Assembly (NCBI RefSeq): GCF_003003355.1
Contig: NZ_PVTQ01000006.1
Span: forward strand, 62,001-126,000
Source: Donghicola tyrosinivorans
Lineage (GTDB): Bacteria > Pseudomonadota > Alphaproteobacteria > Rhodobacterales > Rhodobacteraceae
Direction of reading: 5' to 3'
Length of the DNA stretch: 64,000 nucleotides
Shown here piece by piece: positions 8,637 to 17,317 of the stretch (its first letter is position 1; the number at the start of each line of letters is the position of its first letter). Position numbers and translations under genes: made by a program. Below the pieces are notes generated by a model that did no database searches, was not told the origin of the DNA, and worked only from the letters and a program-made list of their open reading frames with translations.

Positions 8637-9776
8637 ATGAGTGATTTTATTCTGACCAATGCCCGCATCGTTCTGGATGACGAGGTGATCACCGGATCGG
8701 TTCAGGTGAAAGACGGGCGCATCCAAAGCGTTGATCAAGGCGCGTCTTCCGTTGCGGGTGCGCAGGATTGCGAAGGCGATCTGCTGATCCCCGGTCTGAT
8801 TGAACTGCACACCGACAATCTGGAACGCCATATGGAGCCGCGCCCCAAAGTGGATTGGCCTCATGCCGCTGCGATCCTAGCCCATGACGGGGAATTGGCC
8901 TCGGCGGGGATTACCACGGTGTTTGATGCAATGCGTGTCGGCTCGATCCAGACCGGCAAAAGCCGGTACAAGGAATATGCCCGCAAGGTCACGACCGAGT
9001 TGATGGATCTGCGCTCCGCAGGTGCGCTGCGGATCAGCCATTTCCTGCATCTGCGCGCCGAGGTCTGCTCGGAGACGCTTGAGGCCGAAATGGCGCTTTT
9101 TGGCCCTGAGGATCGCGTGGGACTGGTGTCGCTGATGGATCACACGCCCGGCCAGCGGCAGTTCCGCGATATCTCGAAGTTGAAGGACTATGTGCAGAAA
9201 AAGCACGCCATGACCGATGATGACTTCGTTGAACATGTGGACCATCTGCGCAGCCTGCGCGAGATGCACGGTGAACGCCATGAAGCCGCCGCCGTGGCCG
9301 AGGCAAAGCGTTACGGGGCGGTGCTGGCCTCGCACGATGACACCACGGCTGATCATGTGGTGGTCTCCAAGGGCTACGGGGTGCAGGTTGCCGAATTCCC
9401 CACCACGATCGAAGCCGCACAGGCCTGCCATGATCACGGCATCGCAGTCATGATGGGCGCGCCCAACCTGATCCGTGGCGGTTCGCATTCAGGGAACGTG
9501 GCGGCCAAGGATCTGGCGGAACTGGGTTTGCTGGATATTATTTCGTCCGACTATGTGCCCTCGGCGCTGATGACATCGGCCTTCCTGCTGGCCGAAATGT
9601 GGGACGATCTGCCCCGCGCCATCGCTACCGTGACGCGGACACCGGCCCGGTCCGTGGGGCTGACGGATCGCGGCCTCATCGCGCAAGGTCTGCACGCCGA
9701 TCTGGTCCGCGTGCGCACCCTTGGCTACACGCCAGTCATTCGCGGCGTCTGGAGCCACGGGCGACAAGTTGGCTAA
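8637..9776 (+). CDS. phnM: PhnM, ribose 1-methylphosphonate 5-triphosphate diphosphatase
   Basis: This 379-residue amidohydrolase-fold enzyme removes pyrophosphate from ribose 1-phosphonate 5-triphosphate before PhnJ acts. The metal site begins with IELHTDNLERHMEPRP near residue 57, characteristic of PhnM, and AHDG, SLMDHTPGQRQF and ASHDDTT follow in order. It closes the phnGHIJKLNM operon. No phnP is seen in the window, so the cyclic phosphodiesterase step must be encoded elsewhere or bypassed. Confidence 0.93.
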   Translation: MSDFILTNARIVLDDEVITGSVQVKDGRIQSVDQGASSVAGAQDCEGDLLIPGLIELHTDNLERHMEPRPKVDWPHAAAILAHDGELASAGITTVFDAMRVGSIQTGKSRYKEYARKVTTELMDLRSAGALRISHFLHLRAEVCSETLEAEMALFGPEDRVGLVSLMDHTPGQRQFRDISKLKDYVQKKHAMTDDDFVEHVDHLRSLREMHGERHEAAAVAEAKRYGAVLASHDDTTADHVVVSKGYGVQVAEFPTTIEAAQACHDHGIAVMMGAPNLIRGGSHSGNVAAKDLAELGLLDIISSDYVPSALMTSAFLLAEMWDDLPRAIATVTRTPARSVGLTDRGLIAQGLHADLVRVRTLGYTPVIRGVWSHGRQVG

Positions 9777-9904
9777 GACGGCCTGACGCGTTTTTAGCTG
9801 ATTGACTTGCCGGGCTTAGGTTTGCGCCCTTTTGTGGCAAAGAAGGATTGCTGGCCTTTGCTGCAAAAGCGTATGCCCTTTTCGGGTGCGGGCCCTAGCG
9901 TCAA

Positions 9905-9938
9905 GCACCGCGTTTCAGGGGCAGCCTTGGCGCGGTGC
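9905..9938. repeat. Perfect 8-bp inverted repeat in the phnM-oxidoreductase gap
   Basis: GCACCGCG at 9905-9912 and CGCGGTGC at 9931-9938 form a perfect dyad with an 18-nt loop, 40 bp before the next start codon. No T-run follows, so it looks more like a leader or operator structure than a terminator. The rest of the 200-bp gap shows nothing clear. Confidence 0.35.
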
Positions 9939-9977
9939 AGTCGTATTACGCGTCAGGTGAAAGTATTAAGGACGGGT

Positions 9978-11195
9978 ATGTCACAGCGGAAGGTTCTAGA
10001 GTGTGATGTTCTGATCGTGGGCGGTGGTCCTGCGGGGCTTTCTGTTGCGGGGGCGCTACCTGAAGATGTCTCTGCCATTGTGATCCATCAGGACAAGGAA
10101 ATCGGCAAGCCGGTTCGGACCAGTGGTGGCAGTTGGTTGTCTGATATGCAGCGGCTGAACATCCCGCAAAGCCTGTTCCAGATCATCGACACGCTGGATA
10201 TCTTTTCCGACAATCAGAAAACCCATCTGTCATTCCAAGAGGATCGCCCTGTCGTTCTGGATGTGACGGGGCTTTATCAATGGCTTGGAACTAAGGCCGA
10301 AGATCGCGGTGTGCAGATCTTCTGCGATACCAAATTTCAAACGACACAGAAAACGGACGATGGCCGGTTTGAGACAGAGGTGCGCTCTAAAGCCGGAGGC
10401 ATCGAAAAGGTCGTCTCCAAGTATATCGTTGATGCATCCGGTGTGCATTGCGCGGTGCTGCGCAGTCTGTCGCTTGGGCCAAAGCCCGTCAGGTATGGTG
10501 TTGGCATTGAATACGAATATGCTCTTGGTGCGAACGATCCCCATCGGGCGGTTCTCTTTGTAGGGACGGACGCGCTTTCCGGATACGGGTGGGTTTTTCC
10601 GACGCCGGACAACAGGTTGCGTATTGGCGTTGGCATCATCCACCCCGATACGGATTTGTCGCCCAGAGAGATGCTGGAAGGGTTCCTGAAGTCCTCGGCC
10701 TTGAAACGCTATGGGATGACAGTTGAAGGGCTGGTCTTGCAGAAAAATGGCGGGACAATTCCGTCTATCCCTTACGATCCGAAACTGGTCTACGGGCAAG
10801 TGATACGTGTTGGAGATTCTGCCAATTTCGCCACGCCAATCGTGGGTGAAGGCATCCGGATTTGTATCGAATTTGGCGATTTGTTGGGGCGGAAGCTTGG
10901 GAAATCCCTTCTGACTGGCAGCTCCAAGCACTTGCTGGACTATGAGGCCGCGTGCCAGCGGGCAATGGCGCGAAACTATCGGGTCGGGGTTTCAGCGAAT
11001 AAACGGATTTCGTCTTATGGTGTGGCCGATTGGGACAAATCGGTTGCGCGGTTGGACCGCCTGAATGAACGCGACGTGGTCGCGCTATTGAAGGCCGAGT
11101 TTTCGGCCAAGTTGGTGCTTCGGACGCTTCTTGGGCTTCTGCGCAGCCGGACAGAGAAATGCCTGAAACGTCTTGGGGGACACCGCCAATCATAG
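9978..11195 (+). CDS. FAD-dependent oxidoreductase, geranylgeranyl-reductase-like
   Basis: The 405-residue protein has an N-terminal dinucleotide-binding motif, CDVLIVGGGPAGLSVAGALP (about residues 8-27). It also has the second FAD motif typical of the PHBH/geranylgeranyl reductase superfamily, GQVIRVGDSANFATPIVGEGIRICIEFGDLLG. I chose the ATG at 9978 because AAGGA lies five bases upstream and the Rossmann motif then starts at the usual distance. It stands alone between phnM and the copper-type genes, so its substrate is not indicated. A lipid or isoprenoid double-bond reductase or an aromatic hydroxylase are both possible. Confidence 0.75.
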   Translation: MSQRKVLECDVLIVGGGPAGLSVAGALPEDVSAIVIHQDKEIGKPVRTSGGSWLSDMQRLNIPQSLFQIIDTLDIFSDNQKTHLSFQEDRPVVLDVTGLYQWLGTKAEDRGVQIFCDTKFQTTQKTDDGRFETEVRSKAGGIEKVVSKYIVDASGVHCAVLRSLSLGPKPVRYGVGIEYEYALGANDPHRAVLFVGTDALSGYGWVFPTPDNRLRIGVGIIHPDTDLSPREMLEGFLKSSALKRYGMTVEGLVLQKNGGTIPSIPYDPKLVYGQVIRVGDSANFATPIVGEGIRICIEFGDLLGRKLGKSLLTGSSKHLLDYEAACQRAMARNYRVGVSANKRISSYGVADWDKSVARLDRLNERDVVALLKAEFSAKLVLRTLLGLLRSRTEKCLKRLGGHRQS

Positions 11196-11279
11196 ACCTG
11201 TCGCAGCCGTGAACGGCGCGAGCTTGACCGTGACCCGCGCTCTGCGGCACTCTTTGCGCGAACCCAGACCGGAGTGCCC

Positions 11280-11603
11280 GTGCGCCTGCTCGCGATCCTT
11301 CTTTTGACCGGCTTTCTAGCCTTGCTGTCCTTTTCAGGGGCGGCGATGGCGCATGGGTCGATGCAGGATGCGGCCATGAGCGAACATATGGCCGGTTGTC
11401 CCGATTGCCCCGACTTAGGGGCTGGTGAGGCGAACACGCAATGTCCGCACATGAGCGGCTGTAGCGCGCTGGTCCTGACGGTCTTTCCTGCGGTTTCGCC
11501 TGTCGTGCATTATGAGAGGGTGCGGCATCCGTTACCGGTTTTTCATCTTATGGTCGGGGCGGATACCCTGATCGACCTGCCGCCTCCGCGCCTGTCTGCC
11601 TAA
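11280..11603 (+). CDS. Small secreted Cys/His/Met-rich protein beside a multicopper oxidase
   Basis: The 107-residue product has a clear signal peptide (about residues 1-25, cleavage after AMA) followed by a metal-binding-like stretch with Cys40, Cys43, Cys55 and Cys61 plus several His and Met. I do not recognise a named family. GTG at 11280 is chosen because GGAG ends five bases before it; a GTG at 11274 overlaps that site. A periplasmic copper-binding role is inferred from the next two genes, a cytochrome c and a multicopper oxidase on the same strand. Confidence 0.65.
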   Translation: MRLLAILLLTGFLALLSFSGAAMAHGSMQDAAMSEHMAGCPDCPDLGAGEANTQCPHMSGCSALVLTVFPAVSPVVHYERVRHPLPVFHLMVGADTLIDLPPPRLSA

Positions 11604-11678
11604 GCCTCTGACTTTAGGCGGAGCGATCCGCATACCCACAGGACAAGCGCCACGGCGCAAGACGACAGGACGACTAAA

Positions 11679-12110
11679 ATGAATAAGCTAGTTATCGCGG
11701 GGGGCGCGGCCCTTGCTATTGCAGCGGGAATTTATCTGACCCAAGGCGGCACTCGGGCACAGGAAACAGCGGCTGCGCCAACCGAAGGTGGGCCGATTGT
11801 TCAGGTGACTTTGCCAGCGACGCTTTCAGATGACGCGCAGATCGGCAAGCGGGCTTTTGATGCGGTGTGTGCCGCGTGTCATGGGCAGAATGCCACTGGC
11901 AAGATCGGCTTCGGTCCACCGCTGGTGCATATGATTTATGAGCCGAACCACCACGGCGACATGTCCTTCTTTATGGCGGTCGAGCAAGGCGTACGTGCGC
12001 ACCATTGGCCCTTTGGCAACATGCCCCCGCAGCAAGGTCTGACCCGCGCCGACGTGGCCAGCATTGTGACTTATGTCCGAGAGCTTCAACGTGCGAACGG
12101 AATTCAGTGA
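11679..12110 (+). CDS. Class I c-type cytochrome, exported
   Basis: The 143-residue protein has an N-terminal signal or anchor helix (about 4-21), one haem-attachment motif CAACH (Cys64, Cys67, His68) and a probable axial methionine in GNMPPQ (Met115). It is a monohaem periplasmic cytochrome. It ends one base before the multicopper oxidase start, so the two are almost certainly co-translated. The cytochrome may accept or deliver electrons for that oxidase. Confidence 0.88.
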   Translation: MNKLVIAGGAALAIAAGIYLTQGGTRAQETAAAPTEGGPIVQVTLPATLSDDAQIGKRAFDAVCAACHGQNATGKIGFGPPLVHMIYEPNHHGDMSFFMAVEQGVRAHHWPFGNMPPQQGLTRADVASIVTYVRELQRANGIQ

Positions 12111-12111
12111 G

Positions 12112-13500
12112 ATGGCGACACTTATTACACGGCGGACGTTCTGTGCGGGGCTTGGCGGCGTCAGTGCGCTGGCGCTTGCGCGCCCTGCTTGGGCCGCACC
12201 CCAGGCGTTGACCGCACGCAAGGCTCAGGTCCAGTTGGCCCCCGAAGGCTACCCGATGACCGAGGTCTGGTCCTACGATGGCACCATCCCCGGTCCCCTG
12301 ATCCGCGTACCTCAAGGCGGGCGGGTTGCGCGACAGTTGGTGAACCAGTTGGACGTGCCGACCTCGGTCCACTGGCACGGCATACGGATTGATAATGCGA
12401 TGGACGGGGTCTCTGGCCTGACACAGGAACCTGCGCCGCCGGGCGGTGTGTTCGACTATGACTTTGTTGTGCCTGACGCGGGAACCTATTGGTATCACGC
12501 CCACAAAAACTCGATGGAGCAGGTCGGGCGCGGGCTGTCCGGTGTGCTGATTGTTGATGAAACCACGCCCCCAGAAGTGGATCGGGACGAAGTGTTGGTG
12601 CTGGATGACTGGCTGCTGGACCCAGATACGGGCGGTTTCGTGGAACCCTTCGACCACCCGATGATGATGAGCCACGGTGGGCGGACCGGCAATCTGATCG
12701 GTGTGAACGGTCGGTATCTGTCTGAAATGGCCGCGAAAACCGGCGAACGGTTGCGCTTGCGTCTGATCAACGCCGCCAACGCCCGCATCTTTGTTCTGCA
12801 GCTAGAGGGGATGGCCGGCTGGACAGTGGCGCTGGACGGGATGCCCCTTGATGCGGTGCAAGAGGTCTCGGGGCAGATCGTGATTGCCCCTGCGCAGCGG
12901 GTTGATCTGATCGTTGATGTGACCGCAGCCCAAGGGCAAAGCGCTGGCCTATTGATGCAGATGGATGACGACAGCCTGCAAGCGTTGGTCGAGGTGTCCG
13001 TCGCTGGCAATCTTACGGCGCGTGATGGCGTGCCCAAACCTTTGCCAGCCAACCCGAACACCGCTTTGCCCGATCTGTCGCAGGCGCGTCATTTCGATCT
13101 GGTGATGGAAGGCGGGGCGATGGCGGGTATGGAGAGCGCGGTCTATCTGGGGGAATCGCTCGACTTTCGTAGTTTGATTGAACGGGGCCAGTATTGGGCA
13201 CTTTCCGGTCAGGCTGGGATGTCTGACACGCCCTTCGCACGGTTTGAGCGAGGCGAAGTGGCGCGGATGACCTTAACCAACCGCACGGCATTTCCCCATG
13301 CGATGCACCTGCATGGGATGCACTTCCGGCAGGTCAATGCAGATGGCACAATGGGGCCGTTGCGGGATACGATCCTGTCTTTCCCGCAGGAGCCGCTAGA
13401 GATCGCCTTTACAGCCGATAACCCCGGCAAATGGCTGCTGCATTGCCACATGTTGGCTCATGCCGCATCCGGTATGAATACGTGGATTGAGGTCGCTTAG
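12112..13500 (+). CDS. Multicopper oxidase, Tat-exported (CopA/SufI-type)
   Basis: This 462-residue three-domain cupredoxin oxidase begins with a Tat signal (RRTFCAGLGG, then a hydrophobic stretch and ARPAWA). All four copper motifs are visible in order: HWHG, YHAHK, HLHGMHF and HCHMLAHAASGM. The last has the type 1 Cys and His and an axial Met. Cuprous or other metal oxidation in the periplasm is the usual role. The start at 12112 follows the cytochrome c stop directly; a frame extending to 12073 would lie inside the cytochrome gene. Confidence 0.88.
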   Translation: MATLITRRTFCAGLGGVSALALARPAWAAPQALTARKAQVQLAPEGYPMTEVWSYDGTIPGPLIRVPQGGRVARQLVNQLDVPTSVHWHGIRIDNAMDGVSGLTQEPAPPGGVFDYDFVVPDAGTYWYHAHKNSMEQVGRGLSGVLIVDETTPPEVDRDEVLVLDDWLLDPDTGGFVEPFDHPMMMSHGGRTGNLIGVNGRYLSEMAAKTGERLRLRLINAANARIFVLQLEGMAGWTVALDGMPLDAVQEVSGQIVIAPAQRVDLIVDVTAAQGQSAGLLMQMDDDSLQALVEVSVAGNLTARDGVPKPLPANPNTALPDLSQARHFDLVMEGGAMAGMESAVYLGESLDFRSLIERGQYWALSGQAGMSDTPFARFERGEVARMTLTNRTAFPHAMHLHGMHFRQVNADGTMGPLRDTILSFPQEPLEIAFTADNPGKWLLHCHMLAHAASGMNTWIEVA

Positions 13501-13518
13501 ACCCCCCTTGGGCATAGC

Positions 13519-13565
13519 CTTTGGTCACGCCGCCTGCGCAAGCCGCGCAGCGGCAGTGACCAAAG
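13519..13565. terminator. Long hairpin across the mgdD 3' end, between convergent genes
   Basis: CTTTGGTCAC at 13519-13528 pairs perfectly with GTGACCAAAG at 13556-13565, and the inner GCCGC(C)TGCGC and GCGCAGCGGC extend the stem to about 20 bp with AAGCC as the loop. It overlaps the last codons and the stop codon of mgdD and faces the end of the multicopper oxidase gene. It has no T-run but is strong enough to act as a bidirectional terminator or 3'-end stabiliser. Confidence 0.55.
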
Positions 13566-14088
13566 CATGCCATAAGCTGCCCGCATAGCTGCGCATCCCA
13601 AGGATTGATAAATGCCTTTCATCGCGCTGGTAAAGGAACACGGTCATATGCTCTAGCCCCGTGCGGGTGGCGCGACCGGTGGCGTAGTTTTCGGGCGGCA
13701 GGTTCACCAGTTTGGACATGAGTGCGGCAATCGGCAGGACTTCCACGTCTGAGCGGATGTCAAAGCAGACCAAACCTTCTGTTTGTTCGGTGACGCTGGC
13801 TTGCGGCGCTTGGGCTAAAACTTCCGCGGCAAAGTCCGTTTGCCCCTTCCCCTCGCCAAGGATCAGCCACTGGTCAGGACCGGTCCAAATCGCGCTGGTG
13901 CTGCCTGACTGCGTCGCAAATCCAGCCTCTGGCAGTGTCAGACCAAAGGGTGTCGGTGCGCTTTGGCCCTTGCGCAAGGTTAGTGAGGCCAGCCCATAGC
14001 TGTCATCCTCAGCGATGGTTAATGCGCCAAAGCGTTCCGAGCGCAGTTCGGTTGCGCCAAGGGCGGTCAAAGGGATCAGGTCAGTCAC
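13525..14088 (-). CDS. mgdD: N-methylglutamate dehydrogenase subunit D (sarcosine oxidase gamma-like)
   Basis: The 187-residue protein belongs to the sarcosine oxidase gamma family (partial GcvT-like fold), seen in LSERFGAL-type N-terminal and FLYQRDERHLSILGMRSYAGSLWHAL C-terminal segments. The GTG start at 14088 overlaps the mgdC stop by eight bases and has GGAGGG just upstream; an ATG at 14142 would extend far into mgdC. It is the last of four genes in the order B-D-A-G. The linkage to gmaS-mgsABC argues for N-methylglutamate rather than sarcosine as substrate. Confidence 0.82.
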   Translation of the reverse strand: MTDLIPLTALGATELRSERFGALTIAEDDSYGLASLTLRKGQSAPTPFGLTLPEAGFATQSGSTSAIWTGPDQWLILGEGKGQTDFAAEVLAQAPQASVTEQTEGLVCFDIRSDVEVLPIAALMSKLVNLPPENYATGRATRTGLEHMTVFLYQRDERHLSILGMRSYAGSLWHALVTAAARLAQAA

Positions 14089-17026
14089 GCAAGCGCCCTC
14101 CTTCAGGGTCAATAAAATGGGCAGAGACCACTTTGGCCGCAAAGCTCTGCCCTTCCAGCGGGTTGGCGGCTGTGATCACTTCGCCTATGCGGTCATGACC
14201 ATTTTCCAGATACCCAAGCGCGATGTAGCTGCCCAAATGGGGCGAATAGCATGATGAGGTCACCCACCCTTGATCGCTTTGCATGGTCTGCGCAGCGCCT
14301 TGGGTGAACAGATGCGATCCCGCAGGAATCTGCGACTGGGGCTCTAGCGGCAGCAGCCCCACCAAACGCCGCCCGTCTTGCGCCAAACCTTCGCGGCGGG
14401 ACATCACCGCCCCGATCGAGTCCTTCTTGGCCGAGACCATCTTGCCCAACCCCAGCATTTGCGCCGTGGTCTGGCCGTTTAGCTCGGCACCTGCAGCGTG
14501 ACCCTTTTCGATCCGCAGGACGGCCAACGCCTCGCTCCCGTAGGGGGTGACGCCCAGATCCTTGCCTAGGGTCATCAGGCGCTCCATCAGAGCGTGGCCG
14601 TAGCGGGCAGGCACGGCAATTTCATAGGCCAACTCGCCCGAGAATGAGATGCGGAAAAGCCGTGCACGCAGGCCACCGCAGACTGTCAGCGCGGCGCAGG
14701 CCATGAAGGGAAACGCCTCGTTCGACAGATCGAACCCGTCGACAATGCGCTGCAGCAACTGGCGGGATTTGGGACCAGCTACTGCGATCTGCGCCCACGC
14801 ATCAGTGGTCGAGATCATCTGAACATCCAGATCGGGCCAGAGGCATTGGTGGGCGAACTCCATATGCCGATAGACCGCGCCTGCATTGGCGGTGGTAGTG
14901 GTCACCACGAAATGATCGTCTGCCAGACGGGCGCATGTGCCGTCATCGAACAGATGCCCGTCCTCGCGCAGCATCAGGCCGTAGCGGACCATCCCAACCT
15001 TCAATGTGGCCATGGTGTTGGCGTAGACACGGTTCAAAAACTCTGCCGCATCAGGGCCTTGTACGTCGATCTTGCCAAGGGTTGTGACGTCACACAGGCC
15101 CACATCCTTGCGCACCGATAGCACCTCTCGGTCCACGGTTTGCCGCCAGTGGGTCTCGCCATCGCGGGGAAAGTACTGTGCCCGCATCCACGGGCCGACC
15201 TCGGTGAATGCGGCCCCTTGGACTTTGGCCCAAGCATGAGTGGGCGTCAGCCGGTAGGGCCGGAAATGCCTGCCCGTATTGCCTCCCCCAAGCACCGACA
15301 GCGAGACGCCTGTGTAGGGCGGACGAAAGATCGTGGTGCCGGTTTCGGGAATGGTTGCGCCGGTCAGTTCGGCCATCACCGCAAGTGCCGAGATATTCGC
15401 CGTCTTGCCCTGATCGGTGGCCATGCCAAGGGTGGTCCAGCGTTTCAGATGCTCGACAGGGCGCATGTTTTCCTTGTGGGCCAAGGCGATGTCTTTGACG
15501 GTCACATCGTTCTGGAAATCCACCCAAGCGCGTTTGGTCGTGGGGACATGCCAGTAGGCAGCCTGCGTGTCCGGAGTGTCGGTCACACGCGGAAGCGGGA
15601 TATTGCCAGCAGTCGTCCCCAGTTCCGCCAGCGCCTGTTGCGCGGTACGCATTCCATCCGCCAATGCGACGCTGGTCGCGCCGTTCCCCGCAGCGGCGCC
15701 AGCGGGGAACATGCCCTTTGGCCCATCTTTTGGGGGAAGGAACGCCAGACGATCTTCATCCCAGACAGGGCGCCCCCGATGGTGCGAGGCCAGATGCACG
15801 TTCGGGTTCCATCCACCCGCAACCCCCAGTGCACCGGCCTCAAGCCAAGTGGACTGACCGTTCTGGCGGATTTGGATCGCTTGCAGGCCAAGGCGACCTT
15901 TGGTTCCGGTCACAGTGGCGCCTGCAAAAACCTTGTACTTGCCAAAGACCGGAGCATCGGGGCGCGTGTCGATGACACCTAGCACAGGCACGCCCTTGCC
16001 AAGTAGGTCCAGCGCCGTGCGGTGTCCGCCATCGCCATTGGTGAAAATGGCCACTTGATCATCGGCGTTTCTGGTCGGGGCGCTGGCCCACCGGTTCACA
16101 TAGGTCCGCATGGCCCCCGCTAGCATGATGCCCGGACGGTCGTTGTCTTGAAAAGGAATGTGCCGCTCGATCGCGCCAGCGGCTAGAACGCTGCGCTTGG
16201 CGGTGATGCGCCAAAGGGTCTGCCGCACCGCCTCATCAGAGGGCGGCAGATGGTCCGAGACCCTTTCAACCGCGCCGAAAATCCCGTGGTCATAGGTGCC
16301 AAAAACGGTGGTGCGGGGCATGAGGCGGACATTCGGCAGACTGGCAAGCTCTGCGCAAGTCCGGTCCACCCATTCACTGGGCCAACTGTCATCCAGCAGA
16401 TCGCTTTCCGCCAGCAGCCGTCCGCCAAACCGGAAATCCTCATCAGCAAGGATCACGCTGGCCCCGGCCCGTCCGGCGGTCAGCGCCGCTGTCAGTCCCG
16501 CCGCGCCGCCGCCGATGACCAGCAGGTCACAATGCAGGAACCCTTTGTCATAGGTGTCTGGGTCGGGCAGCGTCGACAGGGCCCCCAGACCTGCGGCCTT
16601 GCGGATCGCGGGTTCATAGAGCTTTTCCCAAAACGCGCGGGGCCACATGAAGGTTTTGTAGTAAAACCCCGCTGCGAACAGAGGTGCGAGGCGGTCGTTG
16701 ATCGCCAGCAGGTCGCGCTCCAATGGGCCGATGTGGTTTTGCGATGAGGCTTCCAGCCCGTCGAACAGCTCGGTCACGGTGGCGCGGGTGTTCGGCTCGG
16801 TCCTAGCGCCGCTGTGCAGGGTGACCAGCGCGTTCGGCTCTTCCGAGCCTGAGGTGAAAATGCCGCGCGGCCTGTGGTATTTGAAACTGCGCCCCACCAG
16901 TTGAACGCCATTCGCCAAAAGGGCCGAGGCCAGCGTGTCGCCTTTGAACCCTTGATAGGTTTTGCCGTTAAAGCTGAAGGAAAGCGGTGCTGTGCGGTCT
17001 ATCAGACCACCTATCAGGCGGGTCAT
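14081..17026 (-). CDS. mgdC: N-methylglutamate dehydrogenase subunit C (sarcosine oxidase alpha-like)
   Basis: This 981-residue protein has the full heterotetrameric sarcosine oxidase alpha layout. An N-terminal 2Fe-2S-ferredoxin-like fold (about 1-100, FNGKTYQGFKGDTLASALLANG) comes first. A dinucleotide-binding region with VIGGGAAGLTAALTAGRAGAS near residue 170 follows, and a C-terminal aminomethyltransferase (GcvT) domain from about 600 binds tetrahydrofolate. The enzyme would demethylate N-methylglutamate to glutamate, passing the C1 unit to folate. It overlaps mgdB by four bases. Sarcosine oxidase proper is the alternative reading. Confidence 0.85.
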   Translation of the reverse strand: MTRLIGGLIDRTAPLSFSFNGKTYQGFKGDTLASALLANGVQLVGRSFKYHRPRGIFTSGSEEPNALVTLHSGARTEPNTRATVTELFDGLEASSQNHIGPLERDLLAINDRLAPLFAAGFYYKTFMWPRAFWEKLYEPAIRKAAGLGALSTLPDPDTYDKGFLHCDLLVIGGGAAGLTAALTAGRAGASVILADEDFRFGGRLLAESDLLDDSWPSEWVDRTCAELASLPNVRLMPRTTVFGTYDHGIFGAVERVSDHLPPSDEAVRQTLWRITAKRSVLAAGAIERHIPFQDNDRPGIMLAGAMRTYVNRWASAPTRNADDQVAIFTNGDGGHRTALDLLGKGVPVLGVIDTRPDAPVFGKYKVFAGATVTGTKGRLGLQAIQIRQNGQSTWLEAGALGVAGGWNPNVHLASHHRGRPVWDEDRLAFLPPKDGPKGMFPAGAAAGNGATSVALADGMRTAQQALAELGTTAGNIPLPRVTDTPDTQAAYWHVPTTKRAWVDFQNDVTVKDIALAHKENMRPVEHLKRWTTLGMATDQGKTANISALAVMAELTGATIPETGTTIFRPPYTGVSLSVLGGGNTGRHFRPYRLTPTHAWAKVQGAAFTEVGPWMRAQYFPRDGETHWRQTVDREVLSVRKDVGLCDVTTLGKIDVQGPDAAEFLNRVYANTMATLKVGMVRYGLMLREDGHLFDDGTCARLADDHFVVTTTTANAGAVYRHMEFAHQCLWPDLDVQMISTTDAWAQIAVAGPKSRQLLQRIVDGFDLSNEAFPFMACAALTVCGGLRARLFRISFSGELAYEIAVPARYGHALMERLMTLGKDLGVTPYGSEALAVLRIEKGHAAGAELNGQTTAQMLGLGKMVSAKKDSIGAVMSRREGLAQDGRRLVGLLPLEPQSQIPAGSHLFTQGAAQTMQSDQGWVTSSCYSPHLGSYIALGYLENGHDRIGEVITAANPLEGQSFAAKVVSAHFIDPEGGRLRD

Positions 17027-17304
17027 TCGGCACCTCTTGCGGGCAGGTTACGGGCCAGTTCCGCCCCTAGAATTTCGTGGGTTAGGGTGTTGCGAGTGAC
17101 CACCAGCCACGACCGATCCCCTTGTTCGTGGAACCACAATTCGCGATGAACGCCCGCAGGGTTGTCACGCAGAAAGACGTAATCGCAGAATTCGGCTTCG
17201 GCACTGGGGCCTGCGGGATCGGGACGGTTCATCAGACTGGCATCGCCCAGATAGGTGAATTCCTGACTGTCGCGCAGGCCCAAAAGAGGATGAGGGATCA
17301 GCAT
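17023..17304 (-). CDS. mgdB: N-methylglutamate dehydrogenase subunit B (sarcosine oxidase delta-like) lacking the zinc cysteines
   Basis: This 93-residue delta-type subunit begins MLIPHPLLGLRDSQEFTYLGDA. In characterised delta subunits a zinc is held by Cys6, Cys9, His59 and Cys63; here the matching positions are His5, Leu8, His59 and Asp63, so the Cys ligands are gone. The ATG at 17304 is chosen because it gives the family start and lies 13 bp from the mgdA stop; an ATG at 17343 would overlap mgdA. Co-occurrence with mgdA and mgdC leaves little doubt about the role. Confidence 0.8.
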   Translation of the reverse strand: MLIPHPLLGLRDSQEFTYLGDASLMNRPDPAGPSAEAEFCDYVFLRDNPAGVHRELWFHEQGDRSWLVVTRNTLTHEILGAELARNLPARGAE

Positions 17305-17317
17305 CGTTTGCGCCCTT

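Noticed and set aside
9807-9977. N-terminal extension of the FAD oxidoreductase
   Set aside because: It would put 57 unrelated residues before the dinucleotide motif and read through an inverted repeat; the ATG at 9978 has a ribosome site.
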